Source: SIG299 sp964632165
GTDB taxonomy: Bacteria; Bacillota; Clostridia; Lachnospirales; Lachnospiraceae
Direction: 5' to 3'
DNA length: 64,000 nucleotides
Assembly: GCA_964632165.1 (NCBI GenBank)
Contig: CAZWCZ010000001.1
Span: forward strand, 1-64,000
The notes under the pieces were generated by a model. The model was not told where the DNA came from, did no database searches, and saw only the letters and a program-made list of their open reading frames with translations. Both the position numbers and the translations under genes were made by a program. The stretch's first letter is position 1. The number at the start of each line of letters is the position of its first letter. Shown here one piece after another: positions 50,578 through 57,548 of the stretch.

Positions 50578-52275
50578 CTATTTTCTCTTTTTGATAACTA
50601 CAAATACCACACCTGCTGCTGCGATCACTGCAACAATCACTACTGCAACAACAACCGGCTTTACACCATTTGCAGAAGTTGCCTGAGGGGCTTGCGTCGG
50701 TGTAGGAACCGGTGTCTCTGTTGGATCCGGTGTCGGTGTCGGTTCAGGTTTTGTCCAATAGCTGTCCGGCTTTTCTGTAGTCAGGGAAGTATCTGCCAGT
50801 TTGTCATATGTCATAAGAATGGTTTCATAATCACCAACCAGATAATATTCTGTTCCTACTTCGGAATGTGTTGTAAAGTAATGGAAGCTTTCTGCCTGCT
50901 TTTCCTTAACATCACCGTGGAAAATGATCGCAATCTTTCCGTAGCCGAGTTTCATTGTTTCACATTCATTTATACCGTCTGTAGGATCCATATCGGAAGC
51001 AATTACAACAAACGTACCCTTCTCCTCATTGTACTCAAGTACAAGCGAATACTGCCATGCAAAAGTACCTTCACCCATCATGGTACTTACGCTGAACTCA
51101 TCATCTTCTGATGCGAATACATGAATGTCTTTTAAATAACCGTTATTCCAGTCATAACTGTTAGATCTTGTAAGTAAACCGCAGTGGCTTTCAATTTCAG
51201 GAGTAGGTTCCGGTGTCGGTTCTGTAGGAATGATACCGTCCTTTGTCCAATAAGTTTCCGGCTTTTCTGTGGTAAGATACATATCTGTTGTAAGTGCACC
51301 GGATGCAGCAAGAATGGCATCATAATCACCTACAAGATAATATTCCGTTCCGATTTCTGCGTGTGTCGTAAAATATTCAAAACTTTCCGGCTGCGCATCT
51401 GCCACGGCACTGTGGAAAATAACTGCAAGTTTACCATAACCGAGTGTTGCCGGTTCTGCCGCGTTTACACCATCCGTTGTATCCATATCAGCTAAAGTAA
51501 CTACAAATGTTCCTTTTTCTTCATTGTATTCCAAAACGATTCCGTACTGCCATTCGAAAGAGCCGTCAGAACCCATAATGGAATTTACGCTTGCAGATGC
51601 ATTATCAGAAGCAAACACAACGATATCCTGCAGATAGCTGGTGTACCAGTCGTAACTGTTTGCTCTGTGAAGATGTCCACCCACAGCAGATGTTTCTGTT
51701 GCAGGTTCTGTCTTAGGAACAACCAGGTTTGGATTTGTCCAATAAGCATCCGGCTTTTCTGTAGTAAGATAAGTATCTGTAATAGAATCAGCAGAAGCTA
51801 CGATGGCATCATAATCGCCTACCAGATAATATTCCGTTCCTACTTCTGCATGTGTTGTAAAATATTCAAAGCTTCCTGGCTGTGCATCTGCCACGCCACT
51901 ATGGAAAATAACAGCGATCCTGCCACTTCCGAGCGTTGCTGCTTCTGCCTGGTTTACCCCGTCTGACGGATCCATATCCGAAACAGTCACGACAAAAGCA
52001 CCTGTCTCTACATTATATTCCAGAACAAGACCATACCACCATGTAAATGTTTCGTCGCCCATAATGGTGTTTGCACTTGCGCTTGCATCCTCAGATGCGA
52101 ATACAAGTACATCTTTTAAGTAACCGTCATTCCAATCATAGCTGTTTGCCCTGTGGAGATAACCTCCCTGAACAGTTTCTTCAGCATTAACTGCTGCAGG
52201 AGCGGTCAATAAAGTGACCAGCATGACTGCACATGCTGCAACCCCAAGCAATCTTCTGAACATTGTTTTCTTCAT
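50578..52275 (-). CDS. Exported membrane-anchored protein with three tandem repeats of an unknown domain
   Basis: I do not recognise the family. A signal peptide (cleavage near VNA, residue 31) is followed by three copies of about 143 residues (37-180, 199-343 and about 366-509). Each begins NSYDW, continues DIxVFAS, has a central LEYNEEKGTFVV and DMDPTDG block, then EYFTTHAEVGTEYYLVGDYDA, and ends LTTEKPDxYWT. A Pro-Thr linker, a membrane segment (about 530-560) and a basic tail (KKRK) anchor it. The copies are well conserved in protein and still recognisable in DNA. It starts the operon with the GHL10 and phosphoesterase genes, so it could bind the same glycan or surface. Confidence 0.82.
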   Translation of the reverse strand: MKKTMFRRLLGVAACAVMLVTLLTAPAAVNAEETVQGGYLHRANSYDWNDGYLKDVLVFASEDASASANTIMGDETFTWWYGLVLEYNVETGAFVVTVSDMDPSDGVNQAEAATLGSGRIAVIFHSGVADAQPGSFEYFTTHAEVGTEYYLVGDYDAIVASADSITDTYLTTEKPDAYWTNPNLVVPKTEPATETSAVGGHLHRANSYDWYTSYLQDIVVFASDNASASVNSIMGSDGSFEWQYGIVLEYNEEKGTFVVTLADMDTTDGVNAAEPATLGYGKLAVIFHSAVADAQPESFEYFTTHAEIGTEYYLVGDYDAILAASGALTTDMYLTTEKPETYWTKDGIIPTEPTPEPTPEIESHCGLLTRSNSYDWNNGYLKDIHVFASEDDEFSVSTMMGEGTFAWQYSLVLEYNEEKGTFVVIASDMDPTDGINECETMKLGYGKIAIIFHGDVKEKQAESFHYFTTHSEVGTEYYLVGDYETILMTYDKLADTSLTTEKPDSYWTKPEPTPTPDPTETPVPTPTQAPQATSANGVKPVVVAVVIVAVIAAAGVVFVVIKKRK

Positions 52276-52334
52276 AAGTTCTCCTCCGATTTTCTTTTTT
52301 GTTAATCAAATCACAGAAAATTATCATTGATTAC

Positions 52335-52363
52335 ATTAAAAGAGTATCACATTTTGTTCACAA
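52335..52363 (-). promoter_or_regulatory. Promoter of the exported-protein operon
   Basis: Minus-strand TTGTGA (52358-52363), a 17-base spacer and TTTAAT (52335-52340) lie about 60 bases before the start at 52275. An alternative -10, GATACT preceded by TG, is also near. CAACAAATC (plus strand, 52367-52375) lies directly upstream of the -35. Confidence 0.55.
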
Positions 52364-52384
52364 ATCCAACAAATCATTCATTTC

Positions 52385-52408
52385 AGATTTTTATTTCAGG
52401 AAAAATCT
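52385..52408. repeat. Inverted repeat between rpiR and the exported-protein operon
   Basis: AGATTTTT (52385-52392) and AAAAATCT (52401-52408) form an 8-bp perfect AT-rich inverted repeat around eight bases, 22 bases upstream of the promoter -35. It could be an operator or a weak rpiR transcript-end hairpin; its T-rich side is in the plus direction. Confidence 0.4.
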
Positions 52409-52426
52409 TTTCTTTTGAATTTACTT

Positions 52427-53272
52427 TCAAATTTTCTTGCTGCCTTTAAGTGCAGAAAGTGTTTCTTTATATTTTTGTGCTTTCGCATACGAATCATTGT
52501 CGATATAATAAGCATACAAAATATCCATAAGGATCAGGATGGAAAACTGCGGCGAAATTTTTGTTCCGGAATCCAGATTTTTTAAACTTGCTACGCGAAC
52601 CACTTCATCACAACTTTCTGTAATGTCTGCCTCCGGATTCGCCGTAAAAAACACTACCGTTGCTCCGTTTTTCTTTGCTGTCCTGATACTGTCCAATACT
52701 TCCTTTGTTTTTCCGCTGAGCGATATGGCAACAACAAGACATTCCTCATCCACAAGAGCAGCACTCATTTTCATCATATGGGAATCCGTAACCACATCAA
52801 CATCCAATCCCACTCTCATAAAGCGCAGCTGAAATTCCCTTGCTGCAAGACCGGAACTTCCTACACCGTAAATGAACACCCTGCTGCAGCCTTCCAACAG
52901 ATCTGCGATCCGCTGAATCTGCGTTTCATCCATATCCTGATAACTGTCCTGCAGGATATTCTGATAATAACTGTATACTTTTTTAGAAAAAAAGCTGATG
53001 TCCTTCGAGGCATCCACATTGATCTGTTCCTTTTCCAGATCCTGTTCATAAGAAAATGTCAGTTCCCTATAGCCTTTATATCCGCATTTTTTGGCGAACC
53101 TGGACAGCGAGGCCTCAGATACAAATAAGAGTTTTGCTATATTTTTCGACGAAAAATCCATCTTTTCCGTATTGTTCAGAAAAAAATCAGCAATCCCTGT
53201 TTCAACCTGCGTCAGTTCGTCATAATAACTCTTGATATTTTGCTTTGTTTCATTCCGCAATCCTATCATCAT
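52427..53272 (-). CDS. RpiR-family transcriptional regulator
   Basis: The 281-residue protein has an N-terminal helix-turn-helix (about 1-85, with SSKNIAKLLFVSEASLSRFAKKCGYKGYREL) and a C-terminal SIS sugar-phosphate-binding domain (FIYGVGSSGLAAREFQLRF, VVAISLSGKTKEV, VVFFTANPEADI). RpiR proteins sense phosphosugars such as ManNAc-6-P, GlcNAc-6-P or MurNAc-6-P. Its position next to the two glycan operons makes it their likely regulator. Start at 53272 after GAGGTGACAG. Confidence 0.92.
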   Translation of the reverse strand: MMIGLRNETKQNIKSYYDELTQVETGIADFFLNNTEKMDFSSKNIAKLLFVSEASLSRFAKKCGYKGYRELTFSYEQDLEKEQINVDASKDISFFSKKVYSYYQNILQDSYQDMDETQIQRIADLLEGCSRVFIYGVGSSGLAAREFQLRFMRVGLDVDVVTDSHMMKMSAALVDEECLVVAISLSGKTKEVLDSIRTAKKNGATVVFFTANPEADITESCDEVVRVASLKNLDSGTKISPQFSILILMDILYAYYIDNDSYAKAQKYKETLSALKGSKKI

Positions 53273-53326
53273 CTGTCACCTCAACTTTATCCATCATTCT
53301 TTTCCCCGTGTTTCCGACACCTAAGT

Positions 53327-53373
53327 AAAAAACGGAGTGCAAACATCCTCAAACGATAATTTGCTCTCCGTTT
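53327..53373 (-). terminator. Intrinsic terminator of ssrA
   Basis: A 14-bp stem with one mismatch (53330-53343 with 53360-53373, 16-base loop) is followed in the minus direction by TTTTTTAC. It lies 27 bases downstream of the tmRNA 3' end. Confidence 0.88.
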
Positions 53374-53399
53374 CAACCTATAACTCAACTGCATAAAAG

Positions 53400-53752
53400 T
53401 GGACCTGAGGGGAGTCGAACCCCTGTCCGAAAGCCCATCCATTACGGCATCTCCCATTACAGTCTGTTATTTTGCCTTACGGCCATTCCCTCTATCTGAC
53501 GCAAGCAGACACGCGGCAGATTTCAGTAGCTTCATTCTACGCCTGCACCCGCAAAGCTTTGGGCACATCGTTTCCTACATAGTCGATGCCAGGGTCTTAA
53601 TGTGTAGGTGCATCAAGTCTGACAGCTGCCATATTAGGCAGCGATTGCTAAATTATCGTTAGCGTTTATTTTTTCTTTGAGGTTTTAAGGTGGTCCCCAA
53701 CCACCAATGGCTTCCGTAACTTCAAAACCCCCGTCGAAACCAGTACAAGCCC
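53400..53752 (-). ncRNA. ssrA: Transfer-messenger RNA (tmRNA)
   Basis: tmRNA rescues stalled ribosomes together with SmpB and adds a degradation tag. The tRNA-like part is clear: 5' GGGCUUG pairs with 3' CAGGUCC (two G-U pairs), the T-arm contains GGUUCGACUCC, and UUCGACGGGGG lies in the 5' part. The discriminator A is at 53400; CCA is not encoded. The tag frame runs from 53663 to 53634 (GCU AAC GAU ... GCC UAA) and encodes ANDNLAIAA. Promoter and terminator are recognisable, and smpB lies about 3.3 kb upstream. Confidence 0.95.
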
Positions 53753-53797
53753 TGGCTGGCTGCAAAATTTCTGATTGGCAGTCTTCGTTACGGATAA

Positions 53798-53826
53798 ACT
53801 ATAGCATAAAATGTCTGACGCGTCAA
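53798..53826 (-). promoter_or_regulatory. Sigma-A-type promoter of ssrA
   Basis: Minus-strand TTGACG (53821-53826), a 17-base spacer and TATAGT (53798-53803) fit a strong promoter. The predicted start lies about 40 bases before the mature 5' end at 53752, so a leader is presumably removed by RNase P. Confidence 0.75.
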
Positions 53827-53838
53827 GAAATCCGTGTT

Positions 53839-54020
53839 CTATTTCTCAAACAAAAATTTTTCCGGCAGTGTTACTTTAAAATCCACTGCAAGATCCCTGA
53901 AATTCCGTGCCGTGATCGTCTGCAGCTTGTCAGGACGCATAGAGAGCATCTAGGCCAGGATTTCTGCCGCCATTTACAAGTCCCCATACAATCCTCTCCC
54001 TGTATCTTATGTTCGGCCTT
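53839..54020 (-). pseudogene. Possible degraded PIN-domain-like fragment
   Basis: This part of the 350-base ssrA-fucO gap holds a 36-codon frame (53949-53839) ending ITARNFRDLAVDF and LPEKFLFEK, which recalls the C-terminus of VapC-type PIN toxins (TRN..DF....PEEFL). Just upstream another frame reads VWGLVNGGRNPGLDALYAS before a stop. A frameshift could join the two. The match is weak and the whole may be chance. Apart from this, the gap contains only the ssrA promoter and the fucO terminator. Confidence 0.25.
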
Positions 54021-54057
54021 GGCAGCGTCTTTTTGTCAGATTGCAGACCAAGGTTTG

Positions 54058-54094
54058 AAAAAGGACACTTCTCATTCAAAAAAGTGTCCTTTTT
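54058..54094 (-). terminator. Intrinsic terminator after fucO
   Basis: A 13-bp perfect stem (54058-54070 with 54082-54094, 11-base loop) has A/T tracts on both sides, so it can work in both directions. It lies 11 bases after the fucO stop. Confidence 0.88.
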
Positions 54095-54105
54095 GCCGGT
54101 GTCTG

Positions 54106-55254
54106 TCAGATTAAAGACTCGTATAACTTTGTAATGTCAGCAACACTGGTTTCCTTTGGATTTCCCGGACGACATGCATCATCATATGCGGACTGCGCCA
54201 GGAACGGAATATCCTCCGCCTTTACAATTTCCTTTAAATCTGCCGGGATACCAACATCCTGTGATAACCGCTTTACAGCATCAATTGCAGCTTTTCTGTA
54301 TTCTTCCTGTGTCATGTCATCCACACCCTTAACGCCCATGGCACGTGCGATCTCACGGTATTTTTCTCCTGTTGCTTCTGCATTATATTCCATTACGGTC
54401 GGAAGAATGATCGCATTTGCAATGCCGTGTGGTGTATCATAAACCGCGCCAAGAGGATGTGCCATGGAATGAACGATACCAAGACCTACGTTAGAAAATC
54501 CCATGCCTGCAACATACTGTCCGAGAGCCATGCCTTCCATACCGGAGGATTCTCCGTTTACTGCGCTTCTCAAAGAACGGGAAATAATTTCGATTGCCTT
54601 TAAATGGAACATATCAGAAAGTTCCCAGGCGCCTGCCGTAATATATCCTTCAATCGCATGTGTCAGAGCATCCATACCGGTGGAAGCAGTCAGCCCCTTT
54701 GGCATGGAAGACATCATCTCCGGATCAACGAAAGCAACCACAGGAATATCATGTGGGTCTACACAAACCATCTTACAGTTTCTTTCTGCATCTGTGATGA
54801 CGTAATTGATCGTAACTTCTGCTGCTGTACCCGCTGTGGTAGGAACTGCAAAAATCGGAGTGCTCGGATTCTTTGTCGGAGCAACACCTTCCAGACTCTT
54901 TACATCTGCAAATTCAGGATTTGTAGTGATAATACCGATTGCCTTTGCCGTATCCATGGAAGAACCTCCTCCGATAGCGATCATATAATCCGCTCCGGAC
55001 TCTGCCAATGCCTTTACACCGCTCTGTACATTTTCAATCGTAGGATTTGCTTTAATATTGGAATAAATTTCATAATCAAGTCCTGCCGCATCCAAAACAT
55101 CTAATACTTTCTTTGTTACCCCAAACTTAATCAGATCCGGATCGGAACACACCAATGCCTTGTGAAATCCCCTTGCTTTTGCCTCCGCCGCAATAGACTG
55201 AATAGCTCCTGCCCCATGATAAGAAGTTTCATTCAAAATGAATCTGTTTGCCAT
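54106..55254 (-). CDS. fucO: Iron-containing alcohol dehydrogenase, lactaldehyde reductase type
   Basis: The 382 residues closely resemble E. coli FucO along their length, from MANRFILNETS through IGGGSSMDTAKAIGI, VPTTAGTAAEVTINYVITD, CVDPHDIPVVAF, GMDALTHAIEGYIT, VAGMGFSNVGLGIVHSMAHPLG and DTPHGIANAI. The His residues in HAIEGY, HSMAHPLG and TPHG are the metal ligands. FucO reduces L-lactaldehyde to 1,2-propanediol with NADH during fucose or rhamnose use. No fucose or rhamnose gene is near, so it may serve those pathways in trans or act as a general primary-alcohol dehydrogenase. It has its own promoter, an 18-bp palindrome and a terminator. Confidence 0.9.
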   Translation of the reverse strand: MANRFILNETSYHGAGAIQSIAAEAKARGFHKALVCSDPDLIKFGVTKKVLDVLDAAGLDYEIYSNIKANPTIENVQSGVKALAESGADYMIAIGGGSSMDTAKAIGIITTNPEFADVKSLEGVAPTKNPSTPIFAVPTTAGTAAEVTINYVITDAERNCKMVCVDPHDIPVVAFVDPEMMSSMPKGLTASTGMDALTHAIEGYITAGAWELSDMFHLKAIEIISRSLRSAVNGESSGMEGMALGQYVAGMGFSNVGLGIVHSMAHPLGAVYDTPHGIANAIILPTVMEYNAEATGEKYREIARAMGVKGVDDMTQEEYRKAAIDAVKRLSQDVGIPADLKEIVKAEDIPFLAQSAYDDACRPGNPKETSVADITKLYESLI

Positions 55255-55285
55255 ATGTAGTTTTCTCCTTTTCCTTTTATTTCTT

Positions 55286-55303
55286 AAAGAAGATATCTTC
55301 TTT
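55286..55303. promoter_or_regulatory. Perfect 18-bp palindrome in the fucO leader, candidate operator
   Basis: AAAGAAGATATCTTCTTT is a perfect palindrome lying just downstream of the fucO -10 element and overlapping the predicted transcription start. That is a typical repressor position. It is not a Rex site (no TTGTGA/TCACAA) or a cre site. Confidence 0.5.
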
Positions 55304-55308
55304 CTTAC

Positions 55309-55337
55309 ATTATAAGTCTTTTTCCTGTTTTTGAAAA
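55309..55337 (-). promoter_or_regulatory. Putative fucO promoter
   Basis: Minus-strand TTTTCA (55332-55337), a 17-base spacer and TATAAT (55309-55314) lie about 55 bases before the fucO ATG. The -10 is perfect, the -35 weak. Confidence 0.55.
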
Positions 55338-55345
55338 TAGGGAAT

Positions 55346-56998
55346 TTATATCTGATGCAGCCCCTGGATCAGTGCCGGTACCAACTGTTTCTTTCTGGAA
55401 ACCATTCCTTGGAGCTCCATGGCGCCGTTCTCTCCTGATTTATGAAAAACACTTTCTGCCAATCCCTGTGCCTCTTCTCCTGCATAAAGCAGCATCGTGG
55501 ATTCTTTTACAATGTCCGTAAGCATAAAAAACAGCATCTGCACCTTCTGTTTTTTCCGAAAATCCTCCAAAACTTTTCCTACTCTCTCTTTTAGGAGAAG
55601 CAGTTCTTCCGTGTTCAGGGAAGTGATCTGACTGACACCGACGGTCACGTCATTGGAAGAAAACACCTTAAAATCCTGATATAAAAGTTCTTCTTCTGTT
55701 TTATTCCGCAGATTGCTTCCTGCCAGAAACATCTCATTGGCAAAAGCAGTAATCTCTATTCCTGCAAGCTTTGCCAGCACCTCAGCTGCAGCCTTATCTG
55801 ACGGTGTGCAGGTTGGAGAACGGAACATCAGGGTATCAGATAAGATAGCCGCACAAAGAAGTCCGGCTGTTTTTTCCGGAATTTCCACCCGGTTTTCCCG
55901 ATACATCTGAAAAATGATGGTTGCTGTACAGCCAAGCGGCTGATTTCTGAAATACACCGGCGACATCGTTTCCATTGTTCCCAGGCGATGATGATCCACA
56001 ATTTCCAAAATTTCCGTATTTTCCACTCCGTCTGCTGCCTGGCTTTTTTCGTTATGGTCGACCAGGATGATCTGTTTCTGTTTCATATCCAACAGATTTC
56101 TTCTGGATATCATGCCACAGTATTTCCCTTTGCTGTTTAGTACAGGAAAATCACGATTTCTTTGTTTTGCCATGACTTCTTTAATTTCCTCCACATAATC
56201 CGTGGTTCGGAATGCCTTGATCTTTTCTGTTACCATAAAATGTGCGATTGGCATGCTCTGGTTGATCAGACGTGCTGCCGTATAAGTATCCAAAGGTGTG
56301 CAAAGAACCGTACAGCCATTCTGTTCCGCCAGTTTCTGAATCGTTCTGGATACCGGTGCCCCTTCACATATCACAATACATCCTGCCTTCATCTCAATGG
56401 CACAAAGCTGCATTTCATAACGGTTTCCCATGATCACCAGATCTTTTTCTTCGATATAGCTTTCCATGATTTCCGGGCTCGCTGCTGCGATCAAAACTTT
56501 CCCGGAAGAAAAAATCGCCGTTTCATCTCCTACCAAAAGCCGTGCATCCAATGTCTCGATGATATTTTTGTAAGAAGTCTGTGCCTGTGATAAAATGCTG
56601 CTGTCATATACATCCATATAGGAAGTTGCAATATCTCCGATCGTGATGACTCCTTCCAAAGCACCATCCGCTGTGATTGGAAGTGTAACTACATTCTTTT
56701 CTTTCATCAGAGTATATGCTTTTTTTAATGAAATATCTCCCGATACTCCTTCCGTCTGCCTGATTTCAATATCTTTTACCTGTGTCCCGATATCTTCTAC
56801 CAGTCCCGGCACTTCTGTCTTGAAATAATCCAGAACAAATTCTGTTTCTGCATTCAGTTCCCCCGCCCTTTTCGGCACATAGCGATTGGTCTGATTGATA
56901 CTGTTTTTAAAATTTGCATAAGCGATTGCCGAACAAATAGAATCCGTATCCGGATTTTTGTGTCCGATCACCGTAATTTTTCGTTCCTGTTCCATCAT
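55346..56998 (-). CDS. ppaC: Family II (DHH) inorganic pyrophosphatase with CBS and DRTGG domains
   Basis: The DHH catalytic domain is split: VIGHKNPDTDSICSA at the N-terminus and EIVDHHRLGTM further on (the DHH motif), with a DHHA2 domain at the C-terminus. Between them lie two CBS modules (around residues 75-125 and 250-305) and a DRTGG-like region, typical of nucleotide-regulated manganese-dependent pyrophosphatases. The 550-residue length matches the CBS-containing form. It drives biosynthesis by hydrolysing PPi and is inhibited by AMP/ADP and activated by ATP or Ap4A in known cases. It lies 42 bases after smpB. Confidence 0.92.
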   Translation of the reverse strand: MMEQERKITVIGHKNPDTDSICSAIAYANFKNSINQTNRYVPKRAGELNAETEFVLDYFKTEVPGLVEDIGTQVKDIEIRQTEGVSGDISLKKAYTLMKEKNVVTLPITADGALEGVITIGDIATSYMDVYDSSILSQAQTSYKNIIETLDARLLVGDETAIFSSGKVLIAAASPEIMESYIEEKDLVIMGNRYEMQLCAIEMKAGCIVICEGAPVSRTIQKLAEQNGCTVLCTPLDTYTAARLINQSMPIAHFMVTEKIKAFRTTDYVEEIKEVMAKQRNRDFPVLNSKGKYCGMISRRNLLDMKQKQIILVDHNEKSQAADGVENTEILEIVDHHRLGTMETMSPVYFRNQPLGCTATIIFQMYRENRVEIPEKTAGLLCAAILSDTLMFRSPTCTPSDKAAAEVLAKLAGIEITAFANEMFLAGSNLRNKTEEELLYQDFKVFSSNDVTVGVSQITSLNTEELLLLKERVGKVLEDFRKKQKVQMLFFMLTDIVKESTMLLYAGEEAQGLAESVFHKSGENGAMELQGMVSRKKQLVPALIQGLHQI

Positions 56999-57040
56999 AC
57001 TCTCTCCGTTCTCTAACTGAAACTGTTTCTAAATTCTCTC

Positions 57041-57514
57041 TTATCCCAAATTTCTGATCTTGAACTCCTTTTCTGCCTCACGTTTCATATCTTTTTTTGC
57101 CATGGATTCTCTCTTATCATACAGTTTTTTACCCTTTGCCACTCCAACTTCTACTTTTACAAGACTTCCCTTCAGATAAACCTGCAGAGGGACAAGCGTA
57201 AATCCCTTCTGCTGCATTTTCCCACCGATCTTATTGATCTCATACCGGTGCATCAGCAGCTTTTTCACACGCATCGGATCTTTATTGAAAATATTTCCTT
57301 TTTCATACGGACTGATGTGCATTCCGTAAATAAAAACTTCTCCGTCTTCGATTTTAATGTACGATTCTTTAATGCTGCATTTCCCCATGCGGATGGATTT
57401 TACTTCGGTACCATGCAATGCAACGCCGGCTTCGTACTTATCTTCAATAAAATAATCAAAATAAGCCTTTTTATTATTCGCGATCAGTTTAATACTTTCT
57501 TTCGAACCTGCCAT
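57041..57514 (-). CDS. smpB: SsrA-binding protein SmpB
   Basis: SmpB binds the tRNA-like part of tmRNA and enters the decoding centre of stalled ribosomes. It has 157 residues with the family signature AGVALHGTEVKSIR, the central YEKGN, HRYEINKIGGK and the basic C-terminal tail KLYDKRESMAKKDMKREAEKEFK. It lies 34 bases after rnr, as in many Firmicutes, and ssrA is in the same window. Confidence 0.97.
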   Translation of the reverse strand: MAGSKESIKLIANNKKAYFDYFIEDKYEAGVALHGTEVKSIRMGKCSIKESYIKIEDGEVFIYGMHISPYEKGNIFNKDPMRVKKLLMHRYEINKIGGKMQQKGFTLVPLQVYLKGSLVKVEVGVAKGKKLYDKRESMAKKDMKREAEKEFKIRNLG

Positions 57515-57548
57515 ACTGTCCCTTCTTTCCCGTCAGTTCTCTTTTCTT

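Noticed and set aside
50578..52275. Repeated DNA segments that could suggest a CRISPR or satellite array
   Set aside because: There are only three copies of about 430-480 bases in frame with the protein repeat; they are protein-domain duplications.
53273..53326. Promoter directly upstream of rpiR
   Set aside because: Only about 55 bases separate the ssrA terminator from the gene, and I found no convincing -35/-10 pair there.
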